NCBI GenBank assembly: GCA_034439915.1
Contig: JAWXBI010000132.1
Coordinates: forward strand, 1-64,000
From: JADJLQ01 sp034439915
GTDB taxonomy: Bacteria; Bacteroidota; Bacteroidia; Chitinophagales; Saprospiraceae
Reading direction: 5' to 3'
Length of the DNA: 64,000 nucleotides
A model generated the notes under the pieces. It was given only the letters and a program-made list of their open reading frames with translations, made no database searches and was not told the DNA's origin. Positions 28,445-38,259 of this stretch are shown piece by piece (positions within the stretch are counted from its first letter, which is position 1; the number at the start of each line of letters is the position of its first letter). The position numbers and the translations under genes were made by a program.

Positions 28445-28510
28445 AACTTTTGTTTAAAGGACTGCAAATATAGATGTTTTTGGCAAAAAACCAAGATTAC
28501 TATCAACCCT

Positions 28511-28882
28511 TTAAAAAGGTAAATCATCATCAAAGGACGCAGGCTCAGCAGAGGCTGGAGGGAAGGAGGATCTGGAATAATTGGCCGATGCTGGAGCTGC
28601 CGGAGCTGCCGAAGCACCAGTGGATTCTGCCAGTCTCCAGGCTTTTACATCCGTATACCATTTGCCATTGTATTCCCGGCTCTCTATATCAAAATCGATC
28701 GTCAATGAAGTGCCTGGATCCAGTTTTACGTTATTGAGTTTATCTCCCCAAACGGAAACGCATACTTTTTTAGGATATTGGCCGTCGGTTTCTACAATAA
28801 TATCCTGTTTTCGCCATTCCCCATTTTTGCCCTGTCCGGTCTGAGCTGGCAGTACCTGAACTAACTTTCCAATAAATTGCAT
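28511..28882 (-). CDS. DUF3127 protein with SSB-like acidic C-terminal tip
   Basis: A 123-residue protein. Residues 1-85 match the DUF3127 family (LPAQTGQGKNGEWRKQDIIVET, then PKKVCVSVWGDKL and IESREYNGKWYTDVKAWRL), which has an OB-fold-like pattern. A flexible Ala/Ser/Pro linker leads to the C-terminal DDDLPF (118-123), which closely resembles the DDDIPF tip with which single-stranded DNA-binding protein recruits partners. It begins 5 bases after the xylA stop codon, so it is the last gene of the xylose operon. Its nucleic-acid role is inference. Confidence 0.85.
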   Translation of the reverse strand: MQFIGKLVQVLPAQTGQGKNGEWRKQDIIVETDGQYPKKVCVSVWGDKLNNVKLDPGTSLTIDFDIESREYNGKWYTDVKAWRLAESTGASAAPAAPASANYSRSSFPPASAEPASFDDDLPF

Positions 28883-28887
28883 AAGTA

Positions 28888-30222
28888 TTAAATATATAAA
28901 TTAATTAATTGTTCGTATTGTTCCTGTTTGCCACTGGTCATCGTCGGTTCTCCCAACTCATTGGCTAAAGCGCTCAGTTGATCGAGGTTAAGTTTGCCCT
29001 CTTCGAAAGCCTTCCCGTTTCCGGTGTCAAAACTTGCATATCGAGTGGTGAGCCAATGATTCAGCGGGGAATCGGTCAATAATTGATCAGCGATTACAAG
29101 GGCCCGGGCAAAAATGTCCATTCCATGAATATGGGCAATAAAAAGATCGTCGAGGTCAGTGCTGTTTCTCCGGATTTTGGCATCAAAATTGACCCCGCCA
29201 CCCTGCAACCCTCCGGCCTTCAGGATGACCAGCATAGCCTCAACCGTTTCATACAAGTTGATGGTAAATTGATCCGTATCCCACCCGTTTTGATTATCTC
29301 CTCTGTTGGCATCGATGCTGCCCAACATACCAGCATCAGCAGCTACCTGCAATTCGTGATCAAACGTATGACCAGACAAGGTGGCATGATTGACTTCCAC
29401 ATTGATTTTAAAATCTTTATCCAAACCATGAGCCCTCAAAAACCCGACGACGGTAGCGCAATCGTAATCATACTGGTGTTTGGTGGGTTCCATGGGTTTG
29501 GGTTCGATGAAAAAATTTCCTTTAAATCCCCGCCCCCTGGCATAATCCCTTACGGTTTGTAAAAAACGGGCAAAATGTTCTATTTCCCGGTGCATATTGG
29601 TATTCAGTAAAGAGAGGTAACCTTCCCGACCACCCCAAAAAACATAATTTTCGCCCCCCAATGCGATCGTAGCATCAACTGCATTTTTTACCTGAGCTGA
29701 AGCATAAGCTAACACCTGAAAATCCGGATTGGTGGAAGCACCATTCATATAGCGTGGATGAGAAAATAAATTGGCCGTTCCCCATAACAGCTTAACTCCA
29801 GATTCTAGTTGTTTGGTTTTTGCATATTCCACCATTTGGAATAGTCTGTTTTCCGATTCACCAAGGGTTGCCCCTTCTTCTATTAAATCAAAATCATGGA
29901 AACAATAATACGGTGCGCCGATTTTGGTAATAAATTCGAAAGCAGCATCCATTTTATGCCGGGCCCGGGAGATGGCATCACTTCCCGTATTCCAGGGCAT
30001 GATCCGGGTGACAGCCCCGAAAGGATCAGCATTTCCATTGCAGAAACTATGCCAGTAACAAACGGCAAAACGCAGATGGTCTTCCATTCTTTTCCCACCT
30101 ACGATAAGGTTGGGATCATACCATTTAAAAGCCAAAGGATTTTTTGAAGATTTTCCTTCGAATGCTATTTTTCCGATGGATTTGAAATATTCTTCCTGCC
30201 CAAGTGTAACTTTTCTAGTCAT
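28888..30222 (-). CDS. xylA: Xylose isomerase
   Basis: A 444-residue class II enzyme interconverting D-xylose and D-xylulose. The catalytic region YYCFHDFDLIEEG and the metal-binding segments FIEPKPMEPTKHQYDYD, NVEVNHATLSGHTFDHEL and GSIDANRGDNQNGWDTDQF are all present. It begins 2 bases after the GH29 gene and is 5 bases from the DUF3127 gene, so it is in one operon with xylB. The pathway leads into the pentose phosphate route. Confidence 0.97.
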   Translation of the reverse strand: MTRKVTLGQEEYFKSIGKIAFEGKSSKNPLAFKWYDPNLIVGGKRMEDHLRFAVCYWHSFCNGNADPFGAVTRIMPWNTGSDAISRARHKMDAAFEFITKIGAPYYCFHDFDLIEEGATLGESENRLFQMVEYAKTKQLESGVKLLWGTANLFSHPRYMNGASTNPDFQVLAYASAQVKNAVDATIALGGENYVFWGGREGYLSLLNTNMHREIEHFARFLQTVRDYARGRGFKGNFFIEPKPMEPTKHQYDYDCATVVGFLRAHGLDKDFKINVEVNHATLSGHTFDHELQVAADAGMLGSIDANRGDNQNGWDTDQFTINLYETVEAMLVILKAGGLQGGGVNFDAKIRRNSTDLDDLFIAHIHGMDIFARALVIADQLLTDSPLNHWLTTRYASFDTGNGKAFEEGKLNLDQLSALANELGEPTMTSGKQEQYEQLINLYI

Positions 30223-30224
30223 AT

Positions 30225-32402
30225 CTATTTTTTCTTTTCCTGGATAACAATTCTAAGATTCGGGGTACTCAAATTTTCAAAGGGATGATTTGGTCTAGCG
30301 AGACTTATCTCAATATGATTATTTTTTTGAGGGATTAATTTGGTATAACCGGCTTCTTTCTCAAACCGGATCTGATCTACTTTAAAACTGTAAAAGGATT
30401 TATAATCACCTTTGGAGTTTAGGTTTTTTACGATAAGGGTATTGCTTTCCTGGTTTAAGGGTAATTCGATAAAATGAACATTGCCCGGAGGGGATGGGTA
30501 ACCTGTGGAATACAGGAATTTCCCATTTAACCATATCATAAGGGCATCGTCCGTTCCAAAAGCACTTATCCACTTGGTTTCCCGGGAAGACATTATATTA
30601 AAAAGATAATAATAAGTACCCATCTCACCGGGGTGGAGGTTTAGAAATTTTCCATCTTCCGCAAAAGGTACTGCAGTCCAGGTAAGGCCTGCTTTACCCC
30701 AGGGTTCACCCGGTGAAGTATATCCTATGGCCCCCGGATGGGAGGACATGCTCAGGCCGGAATATGGACCCTGGGTATTTACCTGGCTTGGGATGACACC
30801 GAGATCCTCTGTCACTTGCCGGAACGTTTTATATTTACTCAGGTCCAGGATTTCTTCGTGCCCATTAATGGTCATCTTGATGGTTTTATCTTTTTCTTCC
30901 TGCGTATAATATAAAATAATCTGATAGGGCTGCTCCTTAAGGTTAGCCAGGTCCCATTGATACGAAGTTGCCACAGGAACGGAGGAATAATAATTCGCAC
31001 CGTCCATAGCCCAGGTGCTATTGGCATTCTGAAAATTCAATTGGAATCTGCCCGTAACATCAGGATAGGTAATTTTCGCTGGCAGGAGGTCTAGTTCTCC
31101 TTCAAATTGTAAGCGCAAAATTGTTGAAGGTTCGAATACGAGAGGTACCATACCCAAATCAATAGTGGTAGTTACTGTCTTGGTTAAAAAGTTGACGGGA
31201 GTAAAAGGTGCCAATAAGGTATTGATCGTCGAGATCTTATTATTGATACCATAGAGAACGATTTCACCTTCATCCGGAGTTTTGGTCAAATGCAGAAAAA
31301 TATTGGTAGGACTGTAAGTAAAAACACCCCAGGGTTTTTCGCCCAATGGAAAAGGTCTCGTCCCATAAATAGCTTCTCCAGTTTGGCTTAACCAGTCACC
31401 AATTCCGCGAATAACCTGTTTTTCATATTCTACGACCGATCCGTCACCTTTTGGGCCAATATTAATCAGATAATTTCCACCCCTGCTTACGACCTGGGTG
31501 ATTTTGAAGAGGTGCTCATTCACTTTGTTTCGAAGATCGATATGGGTCTGCCAGGACCTGTATCCCCAGGTTTCATCGTAAATGGATGCCGGGGTCTGCC
31601 AGGGTAAATTCATTTTGTATTCTGAAATCTGATTATCCCCCAGTACCATAAAGTCTCCCTGCCCATTCCCCAATCGCCCATTAATCATACAATCCGGTTG
31701 CAACCTTTTAACCAGAGTTCTGATTTCTTTACTTTGTTCCAGGGTTAGGTTGCCCATATCAAACCATAATTCAGAGAGTGTACCGTAATTCTCGCACAAT
31801 TCCCTGATTTGATTCAAATTAAGTTGGTGCAAGGCTGTCGAAATGGTATCGGCATTATGAGTAGAAATCGCGGTTGCTCCTTCTTTTGCATTCCAGTCGA
31901 TCAATGAATAGTAGACACCGAAACCCAGACCGGCAAGCTGGCAGGCGGCGGATAATTCCTTCAAAACATCCCTTTTAAACGGAGTGGCTTGGGTGATTGA
32001 AAAATCGGAATATTTGGTATCGTACATGTTAAAGCCATCGTGGTGTTTGGCGGTCATCACAATACTTCTTAATCCGCCCTGGACGGCCAGGTTGACCAAA
32101 GAATCGACATTCCAATTTTCCGGGTTGAAGTTTGCAGCCGAAGCCTGGTATTCCGCAGCATTTATTGGGGCATGGGCCATGATTTGTTCACTGTATCCAT
32201 TGGTAACGGGCTGTCCCTGGTATACACCACCATACAAAGAGTACAACCCAAAATGGATAAACATGCCCAGTTTATTGTCTTTCCATTTTTTTACCATTTC
32301 AGATTCACCGGATGCAAAACCAGTAACTACAGGATCCTGTGCTGTTTTATTACATCCTAAAATGCTGAGCAATAGGAGTTGCAGGAAAATTAATTTTTTC
32401 AT
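30225..32402 (-). CDS. GH29-family glycosidase lipoprotein (alpha-L-fucosidase-like)
   Basis: About 725 residues from the ATG at 32402. The N-terminus MKKLIFLQLLLLSILGC carries a lipobox, so the protein is predicted to be lipid-anchored. The catalytic domain has GMFIHFGLYSLYGG, IVMTAKHHDGFNMYDTKYSDF and LWFDMGN, where the Asp matches the GH29 nucleophile position. A C-terminal carbohydrate-binding-like beta domain follows. An in-frame TTG-type extension upstream lacks a signal peptide and was rejected. It is inserted between xylB and xylA with 5- and 2-base gaps. True specificity (fucose, or another 6-deoxy or pentose sugar) is open. Confidence 0.85.
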   Translation of the reverse strand: MKKLIFLQLLLLSILGCNKTAQDPVVTGFASGESEMVKKWKDNKLGMFIHFGLYSLYGGVYQGQPVTNGYSEQIMAHAPINAAEYQASAANFNPENWNVDSLVNLAVQGGLRSIVMTAKHHDGFNMYDTKYSDFSITQATPFKRDVLKELSAACQLAGLGFGVYYSLIDWNAKEGATAISTHNADTISTALHQLNLNQIRELCENYGTLSELWFDMGNLTLEQSKEIRTLVKRLQPDCMINGRLGNGQGDFMVLGDNQISEYKMNLPWQTPASIYDETWGYRSWQTHIDLRNKVNEHLFKITQVVSRGGNYLINIGPKGDGSVVEYEKQVIRGIGDWLSQTGEAIYGTRPFPLGEKPWGVFTYSPTNIFLHLTKTPDEGEIVLYGINNKISTINTLLAPFTPVNFLTKTVTTTIDLGMVPLVFEPSTILRLQFEGELDLLPAKITYPDVTGRFQLNFQNANSTWAMDGANYYSSVPVATSYQWDLANLKEQPYQIILYYTQEEKDKTIKMTINGHEEILDLSKYKTFRQVTEDLGVIPSQVNTQGPYSGLSMSSHPGAIGYTSPGEPWGKAGLTWTAVPFAEDGKFLNLHPGEMGTYYYLFNIMSSRETKWISAFGTDDALMIWLNGKFLYSTGYPSPPGNVHFIELPLNQESNTLIVKNLNSKGDYKSFYSFKVDQIRFEKEAGYTKLIPQKNNHIEISLARPNHPFENLSTPNLRIVIQEKKK

Positions 32403-32407
32403 TTGAA

Positions 32408-33898
32408 TCATAAAAGAGGGGTTAGGATGAGGTCTAACTGATTTTTCCATTTTTGGTAGTTGTCATTCAAATTGGTCTCTATTTGTTTATCTGGATATAT
32501 TTCTTCCATTTTTTTTAAATGATCGAAGGCGTTTTCATGAGTATACAAACCCAATCCTATTCCTGCCCCTCTGGCCGCACCGGTGGCGCCATCCGTGTCA
32601 TAAAACTCCAGAGGAGTATTTAATGAAGTTGTGAATAACTGGCGGAACAAAGGACTTAAAAATAAATTTGCTTTACCCGCTTTTATTTTTGAAGGGCTCA
32701 TTCCATTTTGAATCATGATTTCCATCCCGTAGCGGAAAGAAAACGCAATACCTTCCTGCACTGCCCTGGACAGGTGCGGTAATTGATGTTTATTAAAATT
32801 GAGATTCATCAAATGGCTATGCACCAATCGGTTTCCCAGCATGCGCTCAGCGCCGTTACCAAAAGGAAAAAACATTAATTGGTCAGCGCCGATAGGCACG
32901 GAAGCTGCTAGTTCGTTTAGTTGTGAATAATTATAACTATTACCCCAGGCTTTTTTTAACCAGGAATTAGAAATGCCGGTACCGTTGATACAAAGCAGGA
33001 TTCCAATTCTGGGATCCTGAAGTGTATGGTTTACATGGGCAAATGCATTGATACGGGATTGTTTATCCGTATGAAGTTGATTTTGGATGCCATAAACCAC
33101 CCCTGAAGTACCTGCCGTGGCGGCTATCTCCCCGGGTCGCATCACATTCAATGAAAATGCGTTATTGGGTTGATCGCCGGCTCTGTAACATACCGGCACC
33201 CCGGCGTTCAAACCCAGCTCAGCAGCGATATCCGCCTTGACTTCACCCTGAATCGCAAACGTATCTACTATTTTGGGACACCAAATGGATTGGATCTGAT
33301 AATGGTTTAATACCGGAAGAGCTAATGTGTTTTGCGAAAAATCCCAAAACATACCTTCACTCAGGGCCGGGACAGTGGTATTGATGGTACCGGTTAATTT
33401 AAAATTTATAAAGTCGCCGGGCAGTAAAAAATGTTCAATTTTAGATACTATGCCTGGTTCTTGTTGAATGACCCAGCTCAATTTAGAAGCTGTAAAATTA
33501 CCCGGGGAATTGAGAAGGTGCCGGAGACAATAATCTTCTCCCAGTTGACGGAATGCCTTATCGCCGATTCCAACTGCCCTGCTGTCGCACCAGATGATAG
33601 CAGGTCTGAGCGTCTTTCCTTCCCGGTCGGTCAAAATCAATCCATGCATTTGATAACTAATGCCAATCGCTACAATATTCCGGGAATCGATCTCAGACTT
33701 CTGAATAGCTTGTTGAATAGCTCGTTTGACATAGTCCCACCACAGCTCAGGATCTTGTTCGGCCCAACCAACCTCATGGGCATCCATATTCATTTCCTGC
33801 TCCGGAACAGATACCGTAATCAACGGCATTTGTGACTGGGCATCCATGACCGCCACCTTAATAAATGAACTACCTAAATCAATTCCCAGTAAGTACAT
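32408..33898 (-). CDS. xylB: Xylulokinase
   Basis: A 496-residue FGGY-family kinase that phosphorylates D-xylulose. The N-terminal MYLLGIDLGSSFIKVAVMD is the FGGY ATP-binding start, so I took the ATG at 33898 and not the 40-codon upstream extension. Also visible are the QMHGLILTD segment (xylulose-binding, with Met-His-Gly), IIWCDSR and the C-terminal DTDGATGAARGAGIG. It is the first gene of xylB-GH29-xylA-DUF3127. It diverges from the EamA transporter gene across 112 bases. Confidence 0.94.
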   Translation of the reverse strand: MYLLGIDLGSSFIKVAVMDAQSQMPLITVSVPEQEMNMDAHEVGWAEQDPELWWDYVKRAIQQAIQKSEIDSRNIVAIGISYQMHGLILTDREGKTLRPAIIWCDSRAVGIGDKAFRQLGEDYCLRHLLNSPGNFTASKLSWVIQQEPGIVSKIEHFLLPGDFINFKLTGTINTTVPALSEGMFWDFSQNTLALPVLNHYQIQSIWCPKIVDTFAIQGEVKADIAAELGLNAGVPVCYRAGDQPNNAFSLNVMRPGEIAATAGTSGVVYGIQNQLHTDKQSRINAFAHVNHTLQDPRIGILLCINGTGISNSWLKKAWGNSYNYSQLNELAASVPIGADQLMFFPFGNGAERMLGNRLVHSHLMNLNFNKHQLPHLSRAVQEGIAFSFRYGMEIMIQNGMSPSKIKAGKANLFLSPLFRQLFTTSLNTPLEFYDTDGATGAARGAGIGLGLYTHENAFDHLKKMEEIYPDKQIETNLNDNYQKWKNQLDLILTPLL

Positions 33899-34010
33899 AA
33901 AAATACGGCCGCAAAAATAAGCACATAATACCGTTATGTTTTGTCGATTTACCCCTGTTCCTGTCAATATTTGAGTGAATTGTAATAAATTTCGCCCTAT
34001 TTTAATATAA

Positions 34011-34958
34011 ATGAACACCGAAAAGGTAGCGTTGGATTGGAAGCTTATCTGGGCATTTGCAGCGGTCTATATCCTTTGGGGCTCCACTTACCTGGGTATT
34101 TATTATGCTATACAGACCTGGCCACCTTTTATTTTAGGAGGTACCCGGTTTCTGGTAGTTGGTATAACTATATATATCTATACCCATATTATTAAAAAGG
34201 AAAGATTCGAAAAGGATCTTTGGAGATTTGGGCTGATCTCAGGATTCTTATTATTTTTTATTGGAAACGGGGCGGTTATCCTGGCGGAGAAATACGTCCC
34301 TTCCGGGCTAGTTTCCATCATAGCCAGCACAGTGCCGTTTTGGATTCTGGTACTTGACCACCGTGCCGGCAAAAACCGGTTCAACAATATTCTAACCTGG
34401 GTTGGTCTAGGACTTGGATTTTTTGGGGTGATCTTGTTGTTTGCCGGGAGGACCAAAGTAACCGGCATGGACCCCAGGGTGATTTGGAGTTATATCCTGT
34501 TAGGATTTGGTACGGTCTGCTGGACCTTAGGCACCTTGTATTCTAAATATCACCCGGTACCCGGATCAACACTGGCCAAGGTATGTGTTCAAATGACAAC
34601 CGCCGGATTGGTATTTATCCTGGTTGCTGCGGTTAAGGGGGAATTCTATACTTTTTCTTTTCGTCAAATTGATACTTCTTCCTGGATTGCCATCTGGTAT
34701 TTAATTCTGTTTGGTTCTCTGATAGGTTATTTTTGTTACATGTGGCTATTAACGAGGGTTTCCTCTAATGCATTGGGCACTTATGCTTACGTCAATCCTG
34801 TCGTAGCTGTATTATTGGGTAGCCTGATTGCCGGAGAAAAAATAGACACCCTGGAATACCTGGCTTTACTATTGATCCTTGGCGGTTTACTGCTGATTTA
34901 TAGCAGTAAAAAAAGAATCTATACATTTAATGGATTTAAAAAATCTCTATTTCGCTGA
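34011..34958 (+). CDS. EamA/DMT-family inner-membrane transporter
   Basis: A 315-residue protein with about ten transmembrane helices in two EamA repeats (LYILWGSTYLGIYYAI and the second repeat around GTVCWTLGTLYSKYH). The substrate cannot be assigned from sequence; relatives export amino acids or other metabolites. It is divergent from the xylose operon. Its 3' end overlaps the 3' end of the convergent GH29 gene by 23 bases. Confidence 0.9.
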   Translation: MNTEKVALDWKLIWAFAAVYILWGSTYLGIYYAIQTWPPFILGGTRFLVVGITIYIYTHIIKKERFEKDLWRFGLISGFLLFFIGNGAVILAEKYVPSGLVSIIASTVPFWILVLDHRAGKNRFNNILTWVGLGLGFFGVILLFAGRTKVTGMDPRVIWSYILLGFGTVCWTLGTLYSKYHPVPGSTLAKVCVQMTTAGLVFILVAAVKGEFYTFSFRQIDTSSWIAIWYLILFGSLIGYFCYMWLLTRVSSNALGTYAYVNPVVAVLLGSLIAGEKIDTLEYLALLLILGGLLLIYSSKKRIYTFNGFKKSLFR

Positions 34959-37155
34959 CAAACAGCCAGGTTGGGGTGTCCTTTCTGTCGTAATCGCTGG
35001 TGTTTTTCCCTTTCACCGCAATCTTCAAGTGCCTGGCATTTTGATCAATTTTTTTAATGGGCAGACTGATCAGGCTACCTCCCCTGGATTCTTCAACCTC
35101 GGCGTTAAAAATTCGGGTCCATTGTATATTATGGCCATCCGCCGAACCATTAATAATAACCTGAGCGGGAGCAAAAATACCTTCATTGGTAAAGGTCAGG
35201 CTATGAATATTAATAGAACCGATTGACTTGGATACCCCTAAATCAATGGATGTCTCCAGGTCTTGATTTTCGTATCCAAGCCAGCGTTTAGACCGGAAAT
35301 CCAGATCCCCTTTTAAACCATCACACAATAAAATCGCTCCTTCATTGAGGTATTCCGGTGAAGGAGTTGTCAATAGTTCAACTTTGTATTTAGCTTTTGA
35401 ATAGATCTCATCTTTAATAAAGCCAGACAAACCATTCTGATCCACGGCTATTGCCAATATTGGAGAACTATGGGCAAGACGGATAGGACCACTGTACAAA
35501 TTGGAACCTGTTGAAGGAAGGGAATAATTTTGAGAATAGTAAATATTGGCACCGGGGTTGTTGGTCGACATGGTTACCATCAGGCTATCGTTAAATGCCC
35601 GACTGGAGGGATGTAAGGTGACTTCCGGGAGATTTTGATAAAACCCTATTTCTGAAATATGGGGTGAATGCCGGAATTCAGAAAAAATAATTCGAGCTTT
35701 CTGACAACGGATCCATGGAAACTTTAGGATTCGACAATAACCTATGGTCGTACCGGATGCTTTTTTTACCCAGTTACCATGTTCGAATATTTCCAACTGG
35801 AACTGAGCTACCCGTTGACCGAATTCAATTTTTTCATTAATCTTCAGGATATTGAACCAAACCGGTTTGGACCATTCAAAATGAAGGGATGGCACGGCGT
35901 TGTTTTGATCGGGGCTCCAGTAAGTTTTTAAATTCCCGTCATTGACCGTTTTAGGTGAATGGCTTAAGGTAAAATCATTGTCAGACGCTTTAGCGGCGCG
36001 TGCTAAATTGTTTGAAAATATTTGACGGAGGCTATTGCCGAAAACCTTTAGAATGGTTGCATCTTTTTCATTGATGAGCCCTTCCCGGTCGGGTGGTACA
36101 TTCATCAATAATACACTGTTTTTTCCCACGGAATTAAAATAGATATCCAACAATTTTTCCGGTGATTTTACATTCCTGTCTTCCTCGGGATGATAAAACC
36201 ATCCGGGCCTGATCGAAACATCGACTTCAGAAGGGTACCATTTCATAGCCTGGGCTACACCTAAATGTTCCAGGGAGCCGAGGTCCTCCTCCGTTTCAAA
36301 AAGTTTGGGCCTTACGGTATTGTCATTCAGGTCAATTCCATCAATAGGGATTGAATCATGGATTGGCATCACACTCCATTCGTTTTCCCGTCCAAAACCG
36401 GATTCCGTTCCGACCCATCGGACATCCGGGCCCATAATGGCTATCACGGCCTGAGGCTGGAGTTCTCTAACCAGGTTAAAATAACCTTGCCAGTCATAAA
36501 CCTGTTTTTTATTCTCAGGTCCTTCACCATGGGCTCCATCAAACCAAATTTCATCCACGGGACCATAGTTGGTTAATAATTCACGTAGTTGTCGTTTGTA
36601 AAAATCGTTATACTCTTCACTTCCATACGTTTTTTCATGTCTATCCCAGGGGGATAGATACAGTCCTAACTTCATATTTTGCCGTACGCAGGCATCTGCA
36701 AGTTCTTTGACTACATCACCCTGACCGTTTTTCCAGAAACTGGATTTAACGGAATGTTTGGTAAAAGCACTGGGCCATAAACAGAACCCATCATGGTGTT
36801 TGGCTGTAAGGATGACCAATTTAAATCCGGCTTCTTTAAGTATGCTGACCCATTGCCCGGCATCCATTCGGGAAGGCAAAAATATGCCGGGATTTTCCTG
36901 TCCGTCACCCCATTCTTTATTCGTAAACGTATTAATTCCAAAATGAAGAAAAGCTGTCATTTCCAGTTGTTGCCATTCCATTTGGCGAGGTGTTGGGACC
37001 ACATGGGCTGCTTTGAAAAGGATATCCCGGTGACTGTCGGTGGAATCTATTCTTATAATATTGGAAAAGGTACCCTCCTTAAAATTAAAACTGCACTGGG
37101 TCAACAGAATAAAACAAAAAGCAGGTATCCATAGAATTTTAAAGAAGTTGGTCAT
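34936..37155 (-). CDS. GH29 alpha-L-fucosidase-like lipoprotein
   Basis: A 739-residue lipoprotein (lipobox LLTQC near residue 21). The GH29 catalytic domain runs to about residue 390, with MTAFLHFGINTFTNKEWG, LTAKHHDGFCLWPS and DEIWFDGAHGEG, the latter placing the nucleophile Asp. A discoidin-like beta domain follows, then a chitobiase-type C-terminal segment (GANIYYSQ... to GPIRL) and a final beta domain. It has a different domain tail from the GH29 in the xylose operon and is not a recent duplicate of it. It probably removes fucose from plant or algal glycans in the periplasm or at the surface. Confidence 0.87.
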   Translation of the reverse strand: MTNFFKILWIPAFCFILLTQCSFNFKEGTFSNIIRIDSTDSHRDILFKAAHVVPTPRQMEWQQLEMTAFLHFGINTFTNKEWGDGQENPGIFLPSRMDAGQWVSILKEAGFKLVILTAKHHDGFCLWPSAFTKHSVKSSFWKNGQGDVVKELADACVRQNMKLGLYLSPWDRHEKTYGSEEYNDFYKRQLRELLTNYGPVDEIWFDGAHGEGPENKKQVYDWQGYFNLVRELQPQAVIAIMGPDVRWVGTESGFGRENEWSVMPIHDSIPIDGIDLNDNTVRPKLFETEEDLGSLEHLGVAQAMKWYPSEVDVSIRPGWFYHPEEDRNVKSPEKLLDIYFNSVGKNSVLLMNVPPDREGLINEKDATILKVFGNSLRQIFSNNLARAAKASDNDFTLSHSPKTVNDGNLKTYWSPDQNNAVPSLHFEWSKPVWFNILKINEKIEFGQRVAQFQLEIFEHGNWVKKASGTTIGYCRILKFPWIRCQKARIIFSEFRHSPHISEIGFYQNLPEVTLHPSSRAFNDSLMVTMSTNNPGANIYYSQNYSLPSTGSNLYSGPIRLAHSSPILAIAVDQNGLSGFIKDEIYSKAKYKVELLTTPSPEYLNEGAILLCDGLKGDLDFRSKRWLGYENQDLETSIDLGVSKSIGSINIHSLTFTNEGIFAPAQVIINGSADGHNIQWTRIFNAEVEESRGGSLISLPIKKIDQNARHLKIAVKGKNTSDYDRKDTPTWLFVSEIEIF

Positions 37156-37206
37156 GCGTCTCCCTCAAAATTAGGTAATTATAAATGCAAAAATCCGGAG
37201 AAATGT

Positions 37207-38259
37207 CTATCTCAGTGATGCGTTAATGGTCTGTAGAGCAAGGTCCCCCGGGCATAAGTCCGCATAATCCAACGCATTGAGGGGTTTGTCGGTGGTGTTC
37301 AAAATTTCATGAAGGTTTTTTCGGTCTGTCTCATAAAACAGCAGCCCGGTCAATACTTCCTGGTTTATCCTCGAACGATGCAATTTGGTCAATGAAGATA
37401 TTCTATCCGAAGGGTCCCAATCCAGGGCTAATTTGTTGATTTGGAGGTAGGTACCATCGTGCATGGTAATTTTTTGGGTATCCCCGCTTTCAATATCGGC
37501 TGTGATTTCTTTAGCGGGAGGTACAAAATCGAGATTTGCCACGGTATCCATATGCTCCCTGACATAATCATAAGATTTGGTTGAGCCTTTATTGTTGTTA
37601 AATGTGACACAGGGTGAAATCACATCAATAAAAGCAAACCCCGGATAAGAAACAGCTGCTTTAATTAAAGGGACTAATTGTTCCTTATCTCCGGAAAAGC
37701 TTCTTGCTACAAAACTTGCCCCCAGTTCCATGGCAAGCCCGGCCATATCGATGGTTTCAAATAAATTGGTTTGCCCGGATTTATTAATACTTCCATAATC
37801 CGCTGTAGCGGAATCTTGGCCTTTGGTCAACCCATAACATCCATTGTTCATTATGATATAGACCATATTGAGGTTGCGGCGCACGGCATGTACAAACTGA
37901 CCCATACCAATCGAAGCAGAATCCCCATCTCCGGACACCCCCAGGTAAATGAGTTCTTTATTGGCAAGATATGCCCCGGTAGCTACCGATGGCATCCGGC
38001 CATGCACCGAATTAAATCCATGACTATTTCCGAGAAAATAAGTCGGTGTTTTCGAACTACAACCTATGCCTGAAAGTTTGGCCACCCGGTGTGGCTCAAT
38101 AGATAATTCAAAAATGCTTTGTACGATTGCTGCACTGATTGAGTCATGGCCACATCCGGCACAAAGGGTTGACAAAGCACCCTCATAATCTTTTTTGGTA
38201 AATCCGATTTTATTTACCGCGGCTTCAGGATGCCGAAAAGCTGGTTTTACGTAGGTCAT
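37207..38259 (-). CDS. korB: 2-oxoacid:ferredoxin oxidoreductase, beta subunit
   Basis: A 350-residue thiamine-pyrophosphate-binding subunit. LCAGCGHD supplies cluster or cofactor-region cysteines, and GDGDSASIGMGQFVHA through MNNGCYGLTKGQ is the TPP-binding GDG...NN motif. Together with the alpha/gamma subunit it would oxidise a 2-oxoacid, most likely 2-oxoglutarate, to the acyl-CoA and pass electrons to ferredoxin. The gene overlaps the alpha gene by 35 bases. Substrate choice (2-oxoglutarate, pyruvate or other) is not certain from sequence. Confidence 0.93.
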   Translation of the reverse strand: MTYVKPAFRHPEAAVNKIGFTKKDYEGALSTLCAGCGHDSISAAIVQSIFELSIEPHRVAKLSGIGCSSKTPTYFLGNSHGFNSVHGRMPSVATGAYLANKELIYLGVSGDGDSASIGMGQFVHAVRRNLNMVYIIMNNGCYGLTKGQDSATADYGSINKSGQTNLFETIDMAGLAMELGASFVARSFSGDKEQLVPLIKAAVSYPGFAFIDVISPCVTFNNNKGSTKSYDYVREHMDTVANLDFVPPAKEITADIESGDTQKITMHDGTYLQINKLALDWDPSDRISSLTKLHRSRINQEVLTGLLFYETDRKNLHEILNTTDKPLNALDYADLCPGDLALQTINASLR

